A stretch of DNA of 64,000 nt. It comes from Roseomonas haemaphysalidis (GTDB taxonomy: Bacteria; Pseudomonadota; Alphaproteobacteria; Acetobacterales; Acetobacteraceae). Position numbers and translations under genes: made by a program. The notes beneath the pieces are model-generated. The model was not told where the DNA came from, did not search any database, and worked only from the letters and a program-made list of their open reading frames with translations. The DNA lies in assembly GCF_017355405.1 (NCBI RefSeq), contig NZ_CP061177.1:3532501-3596500 (forward strand), written 5' to 3'. Below, piece by piece: positions 28,177-37,639 of the stretch (position 1 is its first letter; each line of letters starts with the position of its first letter).

Positions 28177-29857
28177 GGCCGAACAACGCCCCCAGGAGCC
28201 GCCGCAGCCCGCCGGGGGCGGCCTCCTGCTCCGCCCCAGCCTGCGGCCTCGGCGTTTCCGGCGGCCCCATGCGGCGGGCGATGGCCTGCACGCGGGCGTC
28301 GTTGGGCAGGGCGGCGGCGGCGTCGGCCGCCACGTGGCGGGCTTGTTCCAGCCGGCCGGTGCGTTCCAGCACGCGGGCCATGCCGATATGCGCGGCGCCG
28401 ATCTGCGGGGCCAGCCGCAGGGCCTCGGCGAAATGCGGCTCGGCCTCGGCGGGCTCGCCCACCACCAGCAGCAGCTGGCCCAGCCAGATGCGGTGGCCGG
28501 CATCGGCCGGCGCCAGCTCCACCGCCTGCCGCACCAGCGCGATCGCTTCCGGCTGGCGGCCATAGGCGCCCAGCACATGGCTTTTGCCGACCAGGGCGCC
28601 GGCATGCTCGGGCACCTGGCTGAGCACGATGTCGAACTGGCTTTGCGCGGCTTCCAGCTTGGCGGCGTTCAGCAGCAGAAAGCCCAGGTGGATGTGCAGC
28701 CCGGCATCGCCCGGCGCCTGCCGGGTGCCCTGGGTGGCGATGTCGATGGCCTCGTCCAGGCGGCCTTTGGCGGCCACCACCATGCTCAGCCCCTGGTACA
28801 CGTGGCTGACGTCGCCGCGCAGCGCCAGGGCGGCGCGGAACGGCGCTTCCGCCGCCTCGCCCTCGCCGATGCCGACCAGCAGGTGGCCGATCTGCGCCTG
28901 CACCACGGCGTCGGCCGGGGATTCGGCGGCCTGCTGCAGGGCCAGGGCGCGGGCTTCCGGGCGGCGGCCCTTGTCGATCAGCCGGTGCATGGCGGGCGCC
29001 AGCAGGCGCATCACCTCCTGCTCGCGCAGGTTGCGGTGCAGCCCCAGCTGCTCGGCGCGGTTCCACAGCCGGTTGGCCAGGGCCGGGCGGTGGCGCAGAA
29101 AGGCGGTGTGGGCGACCCAGAAGAACCAGTGGACATTGCCGTGGCGCCGGGCCCGCAGCTCGCGCCGCAGCCCGTCCAGGTCGGCCGCCATGATGTGGTC
29201 GATCACCACGCGCAGAAAGGCCGTCTCGGTCAGCAGCCAGATGGCGGCGTGGCCGACGAACGGCGTGCGCAGCCATTGGATGCCGCCATCGGCCTGCAGC
29301 ATGCGGGCGTTGCGCAGGTCCTCGGGGTGGTAGGGGTCGGCCATCATGACGCCGAATTCCGGCGCCTCGGCGGCCGTCAGGCGCATGCCGGCATGCAGGG
29401 CGGGGTCGTGAAAGGCGTGGAAGCGCTGGTCGTCCGGCAGGTCGGCGGGGCTGATGCTGGCCTGCGGGCAAACGCCCAACGCGCGGCCCGCGCCCAGCAG
29501 GCGGGCATATTTCAGCGCGGCATAGCCGCCCATGCTGTAGCCGTAGCACAGCGCCGGCCCCGCCCCCAGCACGGCGCGCACCGCCGGCGCGGCGCGGGCG
29601 ACGGAGCTGGCGGGAAACCAGTTCTCCCGCTTGGCGACAAAGCCCACCACCGGCAGGCCGAGCCGGGCCGCGGGCTCCTGCGCCCACACGGCGCCGCCGT
29701 CCGGGCGAAAGGTCAGGTCGGCGAAGGTGACCAGGGTCAGGGGCGCCGCGCCGTCCTGAGGCGCGGCCGTGGCGGGGCGGTGGATGACAACGATCTCGGC
29801 ATCCTCGAACAGCACCACGCTGCCCGCCGGGGCAGGCGGGTGGTGGGCGGCGCTCAC
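28172..29857 (-). CDS. Alpha/beta-hydrolase-like domain with C-terminal TPR repeats
   Basis: 561 aa from a GTG at 29857. Residues ~1-260 look like an alpha/beta hydrolase: LTLVTFADLTFRPDG, the nucleophile elbow CYGYSMGGYAALKYARLLGA with Ser108, and a later FVGHAAIWLL. Residues ~300-540 carry about six TPR units (AVVQAQIGHLLVGIGEGEAAEAPFR, GLHIHLGFLLLNAAKLEAAQ, HRIWLGQLLLVVGEPAEAEPHF, AAHIGMARVLERTGRLEQA). TPR arrays mediate protein contacts. The GTG overlaps the bolA stop codon (GTGA), so the two are translationally coupled. No known function; related proteins occur near glycan or capsule genes, but none are here. Confidence 0.7.
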   Translation of the reverse strand: MSAAHHPPAPAGSVVLFEDAEIVVIHRPATAAPQDGAAPLTLVTFADLTFRPDGGAVWAQEPAARLGLPVVGFVAKRENWFPASSVARAAPAVRAVLGAGPALCYGYSMGGYAALKYARLLGAGRALGVCPQASISPADLPDDQRFHAFHDPALHAGMRLTAAEAPEFGVMMADPYHPEDLRNARMLQADGGIQWLRTPFVGHAAIWLLTETAFLRVVIDHIMAADLDGLRRELRARRHGNVHWFFWVAHTAFLRHRPALANRLWNRAEQLGLHRNLREQEVMRLLAPAMHRLIDKGRRPEARALALQQAAESPADAVVQAQIGHLLVGIGEGEAAEAPFRAALALRGDVSHVYQGLSMVVAAKGRLDEAIDIATQGTRQAPGDAGLHIHLGFLLLNAAKLEAAQSQFDIVLSQVPEHAGALVGKSHVLGAYGRQPEAIALVRQAVELAPADAGHRIWLGQLLLVVGEPAEAEPHFAEALRLAPQIGAAHIGMARVLERTGRLEQARHVAADAAAALPNDARVQAIARRMGPPETPRPQAGAEQEAAPGGLRRLLGALFGR

Positions 29858-30162
29858 GGGCGGCGGTCCGCCGCCGCGGCTTCTTCCGGTGTCAGCAGGC
29901 GCAGCGACAGGGCGTGCAGACCGCTGCCGAATTCGGCGTCCAGCAGGGCGTGCACGGCGCGCGAGCGCGCCACGCGGGACTGGCCGGCGAAGCCGGGGCT
30001 GACCACGCGCACGCTGTAATGCGTTTGTCCCCCCGGGGCGGCGCCAGCATGGCCGGCATGCAGGTGGCTGTCGTCTTGCACCAGGACCTCGGCGGGGGCG
30101 AGGCGGGCCTGCAGGAGGTCCTGGATGCGGTGGGCTCGAAGGCTGCTGTCGCGGGCGGTCAT
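29854..30162 (-). CDS. bolA: BolA family protein
   Basis: 102 aa. It has the BolA fold pattern: RIQDLLQARLAPAEVLVQDDSHLHAGHAG, then HYSVRVVSPGFAGQSRVARSRAVHALL. The conserved His residues in DDSHLHAGH are those used to share an iron-sulfur cluster with monothiol glutaredoxins. The adjacent J-domain gene and cobS-cobT form a neighbourhood often seen in alphaproteobacteria. ATG 30162 was chosen; the frame stays open upstream but the extension is Arg/Pro-rich. The downstream TPR gene overlaps its stop. Confidence 0.9.
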   Translation of the reverse strand: MTARDSSLRAHRIQDLLQARLAPAEVLVQDDSHLHAGHAGAAPGGQTHYSVRVVSPGFAGQSRVARSRAVHALLDAEFGSGLHALSLRLLTPEEAAAADRRP

Positions 30163-30313
30163 CGGGGTTCTTTTCCATGCCCCGCGCGCCCTGCCAAGCG
30201 AAAGCTGCGGCGTGGCCCTGGGGCGGCCGCATCGCGCGAAGGTCATGCGGCGGGCGGGAATTGCCGGGCTCTGCGCCTTGCGGCCCGGGGGATGCGGGAT
30301 CATAAGAGGTCGA

Positions 30314-30958
30314 ATGGCCCGTCGCGGCGAACGCTCCCGATTTGACCGATCCAACGCTCCCCCGTCCGGGCCGCCGTGCGATGCGCCGGGCTGCGAGGCG
30401 GTTGGCGAGTTCCGCGCGCCGCGCGACCGCTCCCGGCTGCGCGACTACTACCATTTCTGCCTGGAGCACGTCCGCGCCTACAACCAGGCGTGGGACTACT
30501 ACAAGGGCATGTCGCCCAACGAGATCGAAACCAACCTGCGCGACGATTCCGGCTGGCAGCGGCCGACCTGGCCGCTGGGGCGCCTGGGCAACACCAAGCT
30601 GAGCCCGGAAGCGTTCCGCGACCCCATGGGCCTGTTCGGCCAGGCGCCACCGACACCGCGCAAGAGCGCCAGGGAGGCGCCGCCGGAGCTGCGCGCCGCG
30701 CTGGACCTGCTGGGGCTCGGCTGGCCGCTTGAAGAATCCGCATTGCGGGCGAAGTACAAGGAACTCGCCAAGCGTTACCATCCCGACAGCAACGGCGGGG
30801 ACCGCTCCTTCGAGGAGCGGATGAAGGACATCAACCGCGCCTACAGCCTGCTGCGCAAGCGGCTGGCCGCCATGCCCGCCGAGGGCGCGGGCACGGATGG
30901 CGCCGCGGGTTCCGCCGCCGGCGGGCCTTCCCAACCGGCTTCCAGCAGGGCAGCCTGA
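30314..30958 (+). CDS. J-domain (DnaJ-like) protein
   Basis: 214 aa. Residues ~1-100 hold a short Cys-containing segment ([19 protein letters not shown]) and a well-conserved stretch [24 protein letters not shown] typical of the alphaproteobacterial DnaJ-like protein found next to cobS. The J domain is C-terminal (about 138-190): [20 protein letters not shown] with the HPD motif at 156-158, then [15 protein letters not shown]. It would stimulate an Hsp70. cobS starts 41 bases downstream on the same strand. Confidence 0.92.
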   Translation: MARRGERSRFDRSNAPPSGPPCDAPGCEAVGEFRAPRDRSRLRDYYHFCLEHVRAYNQAWDYYKGMSPNEIETNLRDDSGWQRPTWPLGRLGNTKLSPEAFRDPMGLFGQAPPTPRKSAREAPPELRAALDLLGLGWPLEESALRAKYKELAKRYHPDSNGGDRSFEERMKDINRAYSLLRKRLAAMPAEGAGTDGAAGSAAGGPSQPASSRAA

Positions 30959-30999
30959 CCGCACGCCCGATCCGCGACACGACTTTCGAAGAGAGCCCG

Positions 31000-32007
31000 A
31001 TGAACAACGTCGCTACCCTCCCCGAGACCCGCAGCACCAACGCGATCAACATGCCGGACATCACGGTGAAGGTCCGCGAGGTCTTCGGCATCGACAGCGA
31101 CATGGAAGTGCCCGCCTTCTCGGTCACCACCGAGCACGTGCCGGAGCGGGACCCGACCTACCAGTTCGACCGCGACACCACGCTGGCGATCCTGGCGGGC
31201 TTCGCCTTCAACCGCCGCGTCATGGTCCAGGGCTACCACGGCACCGGCAAGTCCACGCATATCGAGCAGGTGGCGTCGCGCCTCAACTGGCCCTGCCTGC
31301 GCGTCAACCTGGACAGCCACATCAGCCGCATCGACCTGATCGGCAAGGACGCCATCGTCCTGAAGGACGGCAAGCAGGTCACGGAATTCCGCGAGGGCAT
31401 CCTGCCCTGGGCGCTGCAGCACCCCTGCGCCATGGTGTTCGACGAGTATGACGCCGGCCGCCCGGACGTGATGTTCGTGATCCAGCGCGTGCTGGAGGTC
31501 GAGGGCAAGCTGACGCTGCTGGACCAGAACAAGGTGATCCGCCCGCATCCGGGCTTCCGGCTGTTCGCCACCGCCAACACGGTGGGCCTGGGCGACACCA
31601 CCGGCCTGTATCACGGCACGCAGCAGATCAACCAGGGCCAGATGGACCGCTGGAACATCGTGGCGACCCTGAACTACCTGCCGCACGCGCAGGAAAGCAG
31701 CATCGTCGCCGCCAAGCTCGGCGTCGCTGCGGGCGACACGGCGGGCAAGAAGCGCATTGACGCCATGGTGGCGCTGGCCGACCTGACGCGCGCGGGCTTC
31801 ATCGCGGGGGACATCTCCACCGTCATGTCGCCGCGCACCGTGATCACCTGGGCGGAGAACACCCGCATCTTCGGGGACATCGGCTTCGCCTTCCGCGTGA
31901 CCTTCCTGAACAAGTGCGACGAGGCGGAGCGCGCCACGGTGGCCGAGTACTACCAGCGCTGCTTCAACGAGGAGATCCCGACCGGCCTGATGGTTCGCAA
32001 GAACTGA
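31000..32007 (+). CDS. cobS: Cobaltochelatase subunit CobS
   Basis: 335 aa AAA+ ATPase of the aerobic cobalt chelatase. With CobT and CobN it inserts Co2+ into hydrogenobyrinic acid a,c-diamide in B12 synthesis. Walker A is GYHGTGKS (78-85), Walker B is [10 protein letters not shown], sensor 1 is [11 protein letters not shown], and the arginine-finger region [11 protein letters not shown] is intact. The length and end are normal. cobT follows after 61 bases, which include a short GC-rich hairpin. cobN is not in the window. No cobalamin riboswitch was seen upstream. Confidence 0.97.
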   Translation: MNNVATLPETRSTNAINMPDITVKVREVFGIDSDMEVPAFSVTTEHVPERDPTYQFDRDTTLAILAGFAFNRRVMVQGYHGTGKSTHIEQVASRLNWPCLRVNLDSHISRIDLIGKDAIVLKDGKQVTEFREGILPWALQHPCAMVFDEYDAGRPDVMFVIQRVLEVEGKLTLLDQNKVIRPHPGFRLFATANTVGLGDTTGLYHGTQQINQGQMDRWNIVATLNYLPHAQESSIVAAKLGVAAGDTAGKKRIDAMVALADLTRAGFIAGDISTVMSPRTVITWAENTRIFGDIGFAFRVTFLNKCDEAERATVAEYYQRCFNEEIPTGLMVRKN

Positions 32008-32068
32008 GGTGCGGCCGGTGGGGGCACGTCCGCCCCCGCCGCATGGGATCGGCGCGGGAGAACAGTTG

Positions 32069-33937
32069 ATGAGCGGCACCAAGGACCAGACGCGCCAGGA
32101 AGAGTTCAAGCGCGCCACCGCCGGCGCCCTGCGGGCGATCGCCCGCAATGCCGAGGTGCAGGTCACCTACCAGCCCGGCCCGTCCGGCGTCGCCGGCAAG
32201 CGGGCCAGGCTGCCCCTGCCCACGCGCTCGCTGCCGCCGGCCGAGATGGCCCGGCTGCGCGGCGCCTCGGACGCCATCGCGCTGCGGCTCCGCCACCATG
32301 ACGAGGCGGCCCACGCCGCCCGCACGCCGCCCCGCCGCGAGGCGCGCGAGGTGTTCGACGCGCTGGAGCAGGCGCGGGTGGAGGTGGTGGGCAGCCGGCA
32401 CATGCCCGGCGTCGCCGCCAACCTGGACGCCAAGCTGGCCGAAACCTGCGAGGCCGAGGGCTATGACCGCATGACGCGCAAGGACCAGCTGCCGCTGACC
32501 GCGGCGCTGTCCCTGCTGGCGCGCGAGAAGCTGTCCGGCGAGCCGGCGCCCGCCGCCGCCAGCCGCGTGCTGGACCTGTGGCGCGACACGCTGGGCGAGA
32601 AGGCCGAGACCGCCCTGGCCGAGATGGCCCAGGCCAGCGAGGACCAGGACGCCTTCGCCCGCGCCGCCCGCAAGCTGCTGACCGCGCTGGATCTGGCCGA
32701 GGCCGAGGTCGAGGCGGAATCCGAGGAGGAGTCCGAGGGCGAGGATTCCGGCGAATCCTCCCCGCAGCAGGACAGCTCCACCGAGGGCGAAAGCCAGACG
32801 CAGGACAGCGAGCAGGCCATGGGCGCGCAGCCCGAGGCCATGCAGGGCGACGCCGCCGAGGAAGAGGGCGAGTCCGACGAGCAGGAAGGCGTCGCCGCCG
32901 AGGGCGAGGACCGCCCGGGCGGCCCGCAGCAGCGCAAGGAGGTGGCGCCGTCCGACGACGCCTCCGCCTACCGCCCCTTCACCAAGCAGTTCGACGAGGA
33001 GATCGAGGCGGAGGAGCTGTGCGACGCCGAGGAGCTGGCCCGCCTGCGCCAGCAGCTCGACCAGCAGCTCAGCCACCTGCAGGGTGTCGTGTCCAAGCTG
33101 GCCAACCGGCTGCAGCGCCGCCTCTTGGCGCAGCAGCAGCGCGCCTGGGAGTTCGACCTGGAGGAAGGCGTGCTGGACGCCGCCCGCCTGGCCCGCATCG
33201 TGGTCAACCCCATGCTGTCGCTGTCCTACAAGCGCGAGCGCGAGGCGGATTTCCGCGACACCGTGGTCACCCTGCTGATCGACAACTCCGGCTCCATGCG
33301 TGGCCGCCCCATCTCGGTCGCCGCCATGTGCTGCGACATCCTGGCCCGCACGCTGGAACGCTGCTCGGTCAAGGTGGAGATCCTGGGCTTCACCACCCGC
33401 GCCTGGAAGGGTGGCCAGTCGCGTGAGCGCTGGGTGCAGGAAGGCAAGCCGCGCAACCCCGGCCGCCTGAACGACCTGCGCCACGTGATCTACAAGTCCG
33501 CCGACGCGCCCTGGCGCCGGGCCCGCAAGAACCTGGGCCTGATGCTGCGCGAGGGACTACTCAAGGAGAACATCGACGGCGAGGCGCTGGACTGGGCGTA
33601 TCGCCGCCTGCGCAACCGCCCCGAGAAGCGCCGCATCCTGATGGTGGTCAGCGATGGCGCGCCGGTGGACGACAGTACGCTCTCGGTCAACCCGGGCAAC
33701 TACCTGGAGCGCCACCTGCGCAAGGTGATCGCCGAGATCGAGCAGCGCGAGGCGGTGGAGCTGATCGCCATCGGCATCGGCCACGACGTGACGCGCTACT
33801 ACCGCCGCGCCGTGACCATCGTGGACGCCGAGGAGCTGGGCGGCACCATGATGAAGAAGCTGGCCGAGCTGTTCGACGAGGATGCCGCCGCGGCCTATCA
33901 GCGCGCGGCGACCGAGCGGGCGCCCGCCATCGCCTGA
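32069..33937 (+). CDS. cobT: Cobaltochelatase subunit CobT
   Basis: 622 aa from ATG 32069. CobT partners CobS as a two-ring AAA+/VWA complex that drives CobN. The N-terminal AAA-like half leads to a strongly acidic region (about residues 210-310, rich in Glu/Asp/Ser/Gln, for example [19 protein letters not shown]). The C-terminal von Willebrand A domain has a complete [16 protein letters not shown] with Asp405, and later [11 protein letters not shown]. It is cotranscribed with cobS. No sign of truncation. Confidence 0.96.
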   Translation: MSGTKDQTRQEEFKRATAGALRAIARNAEVQVTYQPGPSGVAGKRARLPLPTRSLPPAEMARLRGASDAIALRLRHHDEAAHAARTPPRREAREVFDALEQARVEVVGSRHMPGVAANLDAKLAETCEAEGYDRMTRKDQLPLTAALSLLAREKLSGEPAPAAASRVLDLWRDTLGEKAETALAEMAQASEDQDAFARAARKLLTALDLAEAEVEAESEEESEGEDSGESSPQQDSSTEGESQTQDSEQAMGAQPEAMQGDAAEEEGESDEQEGVAAEGEDRPGGPQQRKEVAPSDDASAYRPFTKQFDEEIEAEELCDAEELARLRQQLDQQLSHLQGVVSKLANRLQRRLLAQQQRAWEFDLEEGVLDAARLARIVVNPMLSLSYKREREADFRDTVVTLLIDNSGSMRGRPISVAAMCCDILARTLERCSVKVEILGFTTRAWKGGQSRERWVQEGKPRNPGRLNDLRHVIYKSADAPWRRARKNLGLMLREGLLKENIDGEALDWAYRRLRNRPEKRRILMVVSDGAPVDDSTLSVNPGNYLERHLRKVIAEIEQREAVELIAIGIGHDVTRYYRRAVTIVDAEELGGTMMKKLAELFDEDAAAAYQRAATERAPAIA

Positions 33938-34018
33938 CCTGCTGGCGCGGAAGGGGCCCTGCCCTTCCCGGCCCGCGCCCCTCCCCGTCTCGGTGACACC
34001 GGCAAAGGAAGCGACTGG

Positions 34019-35023
34019 ATGACGCGCGGGCGCGGGGGATCGCGTCCCCTGCCTGGGGGCGCGGTGCCCCTTCCAAGGCCGCAGGCCCCACGCCGCCTTG
34101 CCCTGGCCCTGCTCGCCTCCGGCCTGCTGGCCGCCTGCGCGCCGCCGCACGGCCCGCCCGCCACGCCCCTGCCCCCCTTGCCCTTGCCCGCCGCCCATCC
34201 GTTGCGATCGCTGGGCGGGCTGCTCCTGAACCGCGACGTGATCGGCTTCGGGGGCCTGTCCGGGCTGCATGTGGACGACAACCTGCGGCTGACCGCGATC
34301 AGCGATACCGGTCGCTGGCTGCGGGCGCGACTGGTGCTGGACGAGGCCGGCCACCCACAGGGGCTGGCGGAGCTGGAAAGCGGACCGCTGTCGGATGGGC
34401 TGCCGATCAGCCTGCCGGGCCGCTTCTCGGTGGATGCCGAATCCCTGGCGCGCCTGCCCGACGGGCGCTTTCTGGTGGGGTTCGAACGCTGGCACCGCAT
34501 CCGCGCCTATGACGGCATCAGCAGCTGGGGCGAACCCGTGGAGGCCCCGCCCGGCCTGTCCGCCGCGCCGCTGAACGCCAGCCTGGAAAGCCTGGCCGTG
34601 CTGGCCGATGGCCGCTGGCTGGTGATCACGGAGGGGCTGGAACACGCCCCTGGCCTGCTGCGCGGCTGGGTGGGCGCCCCTGGTGCCTGGACGCCCCTCG
34701 CCTTCCGTCCCACCCCGGGCTTTCTGCCGACGGACCTGACCCCCCTGCCCGATGGCGGTGCGCTGCTGGTGGAGCGGCGGTTCAACGTCTGGGAACGCGG
34801 CTTCAGGGGCCGGCTGCTGCGCATTCCCCCGGAACGGCTGGCCGCGCTGACAGCCGGCAGCGTGCTGGCCGGCGACGTGCTGCTGACCGAGGCGGAGTTG
34901 CCGCGGGAGAACTGGGAAGGCGTCAGCACCTTCGCCTGGCAGGGCCGCCGGCTGGTGGCCATGGTGACGGACGACAACGAGTTCTTTTTGCAGAAAGGCC
35001 TGCTGCTCCTGTTCAGCTTCTGA
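34019..35023 (+). CDS. Phytase-like esterase domain lipoprotein
   Basis: 334 aa. After a Pro/Arg-rich start, a signal sequence ends in LLAAC, a good lipobox. The mature part matches the esterase-like-phytase (PF13449) beta-propeller pattern: NRDVIGFGGLSGLHVDDNLRLTAISDTGRWLRA, FSVDAESLARLPDGRFLVGFER, and NWEGVSTFAWQGRRLVAMVTDDN near the end. Its substrate is unknown. The first ~24 codons are encoded by sequence resembling local intergenic repeats (GCGCGGGGGATCGCGTCCCC), so the true start may be further downstream at a non-ATG codon near the signal core. Confidence 0.8.
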   Translation: MTRGRGGSRPLPGGAVPLPRPQAPRRLALALLASGLLAACAPPHGPPATPLPPLPLPAAHPLRSLGGLLLNRDVIGFGGLSGLHVDDNLRLTAISDTGRWLRARLVLDEAGHPQGLAELESGPLSDGLPISLPGRFSVDAESLARLPDGRFLVGFERWHRIRAYDGISSWGEPVEAPPGLSAAPLNASLESLAVLADGRWLVITEGLEHAPGLLRGWVGAPGAWTPLAFRPTPGFLPTDLTPLPDGGALLVERRFNVWERGFRGRLLRIPPERLAALTAGSVLAGDVLLTEAELPRENWEGVSTFAWQGRRLVAMVTDDNEFFLQKGLLLLFSF

Positions 35024-35141
35024 TCATCGGTTTCATCAAATATTTGTTATATTACGAGATATCACCAATGTTTACGGTGCATCGCACTTGACCCTGGCAG
35101 CTCGATGCTTGGTTATAGGTCTTCTTTGATAGAGAAAAGAA
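35024..35141. other. AT-rich gap before the transferred acyltransferase
   Basis: Base composition drops sharply right after the phytase-like stop codon (ATCAAATATTTGTTATATTA near 35036-35055). TTGACC at 35088-35093 and TTATAG at 35113-35118 could form a promoter, but the 19-bp spacing is poor. No direct repeat or attachment site was recognised here. Confidence 0.35.
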
Positions 35142-36311
35142 ATGATCTCAGGTCTTCCACGTCCAGTTGAACGACTTGATCAACTAGATATGCTACGTGG
35201 GATCGCTTCTTTGGTCGTCGTATTGAATCATTATGTTCAGACGGTCCCAGAAGATATTCGCTACTTGACCAGTTATCCGCTAGGCATTTTTGACCCTGCC
35301 GCGTGGCTGACACCATGGCCGTGGTTACGCGCAAGTCCGTTTCGGCTGCTGGTAGCTGGGCAAGCAGCAGTTGATCTGTTTTTTGTTCTCAGCGGGTTTG
35401 TTTTGGCGTTTAGCATCCGTCGTGATTGGCAGCCGAACACCGTGGTGTTTTTAGTAAAGCGGTTTTGCCGCATTTATCTGCCATTTCTCATTGTTTTATT
35501 GATGACTGTCGGAGTTTACAACGCATTACCAATAAAATTTCACGCTGGCAACAGTATCTGGATGAACGAAATTACATCGAACGCTGCCGCATCTATCGAT
35601 GATTGGTTTTCGCACCTTCTTTTGACTGGCCTGAATACTGATATGCGCCTTAATCCGGTTATGTGGACGCTGGTTCATGAACTTCGGATCTCACTCATAA
35701 TGCCAGTCCTATTCCTCGCTATCCGATGCTTTGGAACGATGCCTGTGCTGGTTACCAGCCTCCTCCTGTCTATTGCTGCATCTGTAGGAATGAACGACTC
35801 TATTTCCGGGACATGGCAGGCGAGCCTCCACTTCCTGTGGATGTTTGTCTTGGGCATGACGATCGCTATTCACCGCCGCGCACTGTTGGACCGGTTGGTG
35901 TCCTGGTCCCGATGGCAATTTGCCATGGCAGTGGTACTGGCGCTCGGATTGATGGCGGTACCCTTCTCACGGGTTTGGGCCGATTTTGCGATCGCCCCAG
36001 GTGCGGGGTTGTTAATTGCGCTGACGATGCACCCCTCGGTCGGACGACGGATGCAGGGTGTACGTCCGCTCCGCTGGCTAGGACAAATATCTTATAGCCT
36101 ATATTTGGTTCATCTTCCTATACTAGTAATCCTCGTGTCTTATACCGATTTTTCCCCATCCATCATTTTAGTGATTAGCCTTGCAGCTGCTCACCTTGCT
36201 TATCTGGGCATAGAAAAGCCGGCCCAACAACTAGGCTCGCTGTTAGGCCGGATGATCTGCATTCACCGTGACATGACCCTGCGGGTGGCATCGGGCGGTG
36301 ATCCCGTTTAG
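35142..36311 (+). CDS. Acyltransferase family 3 membrane protein
   Basis: 389 aa integral membrane O-acyltransferase (PF01757, OafA/NodX type) that acylates cell-surface sugars or similar acceptors. The family start is RLDQLDMLRGIASLVVVLNHYVQ with the key Arg and His, and the second motif is QAAVDLFFVLSGFVLAFSI. About ten membrane segments follow, ending YSLYLVHLPILVILVSY. The gene is much less GC-rich than everything around it (roughly 47% by eye against ~70%), with different codon use, so it was probably acquired by transfer. No integrase or flanking repeat is visible. The acceptor is unknown. Confidence 0.9.
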   Translation: MISGLPRPVERLDQLDMLRGIASLVVVLNHYVQTVPEDIRYLTSYPLGIFDPAAWLTPWPWLRASPFRLLVAGQAAVDLFFVLSGFVLAFSIRRDWQPNTVVFLVKRFCRIYLPFLIVLLMTVGVYNALPIKFHAGNSIWMNEITSNAAASIDDWFSHLLLTGLNTDMRLNPVMWTLVHELRISLIMPVLFLAIRCFGTMPVLVTSLLLSIAASVGMNDSISGTWQASLHFLWMFVLGMTIAIHRRALLDRLVSWSRWQFAMAVVLALGLMAVPFSRVWADFAIAPGAGLLIALTMHPSVGRRMQGVRPLRWLGQISYSLYLVHLPILVILVSYTDFSPSIILVISLAAAHLAYLGIEKPAQQLGSLLGRMICIHRDMTLRVASGGDPV

Positions 36312-36314
36312 CAG

Positions 36315-37082
36315 TCAAGTCATCACCACCCGGGCCCGCGGCAGGGTCAGCCAGGCGCGGGCGCCGATGCCGGGCACCGCCTCCACCGTCAGGTCGCCAC
36401 CATGGGCGCGCAGCAGGTCGCGCGCCACGACCAGCCCCAGCCCCATGCCGCGGGTGCCGCCGGAGGTCAGGCCATCGAGATCCTCGCCGGCATGACCGTC
36501 GCCCTCATCCTCGACCACGATGGCGACGCTGTCATCGGCGCGCACCAGACGCAGCCGCACGGCATCGCCGTCACGCGTTTGGCGGATCACGCGGGTCAGA
36601 ACCTGCCGCAGCGCCCCGCACAGCGCCCGGCGGTCGGCGGCCAGGGTCAACTGGCGCAGTTCCGGAGCCACCCGCCAGGCGCGGCGGCCCGGCGTCAGGG
36701 ATTGCGCGATCTGCCCGATCACCTCGTCCAGCACCGGGCCCAGCTCCGTCTCGCCTTCGCGCAGCACGCGCGGGCCGGCGGCATGGGCCAAGAGGTCGGA
36801 CACGTCGGCGGACAGGCCCAGCAGGGCCCGGGCACGGCCTTCCAGCCCCTTGTCCGGCACCCCGGCCCGGGCTGCTGTGGCATAGCCCAGCAGCGCCAGC
36901 CCGTGCCCCTGCATCTCCTGCGCCAGGAGGCCGAGGTAGCGGCTGCGCGACTCCAGGTCGCGCTCGGCCTGCGCCACCTGGGCGTCCGCGCGCCGGCTGG
37001 TCCGCCACGCGGCCAGGCCGGGCACGCCGGCACAGACCAGCAGGGCGGCGACCACCATCAACAAGGGCAAGGAAATCTCCAT
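36315..37082 (-). CDS. Sensor histidine kinase-like protein, degenerate
   Basis: 255 aa from ATG 37082. One N-terminal membrane segment (SLPLLMVVAALLVCAGVPGLAAW) is followed by a coiled helix (ADAQVAQAERDLESRSRYLGLLAQEM) and a C-terminal GHKL ATPase: G1 VVEDEGDG and G2 GTRGMGLGLVVARDLL, then HGGDLTV. The dimerisation helix keeps a His (QGHGLALLGYA, His60), but not the normal HExxTP context. The N box (ALRQVLTRVIRQT) lacks its conserved Asn. ATP use may therefore be weak. No response regulator gene is adjacent. Confidence 0.75.
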   Translation of the reverse strand: MEISLPLLMVVAALLVCAGVPGLAAWRTSRRADAQVAQAERDLESRSRYLGLLAQEMQGHGLALLGYATAARAGVPDKGLEGRARALLGLSADVSDLLAHAAGPRVLREGETELGPVLDEVIGQIAQSLTPGRRAWRVAPELRQLTLAADRRALCGALRQVLTRVIRQTRDGDAVRLRLVRADDSVAIVVEDEGDGHAGEDLDGLTSGGTRGMGLGLVVARDLLRAHGGDLTVEAVPGIGARAWLTLPRARVVMT

Positions 37083-37152
37083 CCCCTCATGCTGTGGGAG
37101 GATGGTTAACAAAGGCTGAATGATCACTCAAAAATGAGATCGGCGATCCAGC

Positions 37153-37188
37153 AAAAAGGGCGCCTCCCGCTTTCGCGGTGGCGCCCTT
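37153..37188 (-). terminator. Intrinsic terminator of rpmB
   Basis: On the minus strand AAGGGCGCC pairs with GGCGCCCTT around a 15-base inner segment that is itself partly paired (CCGCG-AAAG-CGGG), followed by a run of five T. This is a clear rho-independent terminator ending rpmB transcription. Confidence 0.88.
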
Positions 37189-37213
37189 CCTGAAGCCAGG
37201 AAACCGGGGTTCC

Positions 37214-37519
37214 TCAGGCGGCGGCGGCGGTCGCCTTCTTGGCCTGGGCGCGCATGATGCGGCGCTTCAGGACCTGCGCCTCGACCGGCAGGCTGCGGTT
37301 CGGCGTGGTGGTCAGGAACGCGTCCAGGCCGCCATTGTGCTCGATCGTGCGGATGCCGTTGGTCGACAGGCGGATCTGGATCGAGGTGCCCAGCACGTCG
37401 GAGAAGAACGAGGTCTCCTGCAGGTTGGGCAGGAAGCGGCGGCGGGTCTTGTTGTTGGCGTGGCTGACGTTGTTGCCGGCCTGAACGCCCTTACCGGTGA
37501 TCGCGCAACGGCGAGCCAT
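37214..37519 (-). CDS. rpmB: 50S ribosomal protein L28
   Basis: 101 aa. The family start [35 protein letters not shown] sequence is clear, with [24 protein letters not shown] in the middle and an Ala/Lys tail. L28 is a structural protein of the large ribosomal subunit. It is a single gene with a strong terminator after it; the rpmG partner seen in some bacteria is not adjacent. Confidence 0.97.
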   Translation of the reverse strand: MARRCAITGKGVQAGNNVSHANNKTRRRFLPNLQETSFFSDVLGTSIQIRLSTNGIRTIEHNGGLDAFLTTTPNRSLPVEAQVLKRRIMRAQAKKATAAAA

Positions 37520-37639
37520 GGCAGTACCCTTTATGCAGCAGGCTGGGCACGCACGGGCACCGCTCGCCTAGAGTTTGAGATCAGGAAGCGGCGTATGGCC
37601 CGCCGCCTTGCGCGAGTCAAGGATTCGCCGGCCGGCGCC

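Noticed and set aside
30959..30999. Cobalamin riboswitch upstream of cobS
   Set aside because: The gap after the J-domain gene is only 41 bases, far too short for a B12 aptamer, and no B12-box was seen further upstream.
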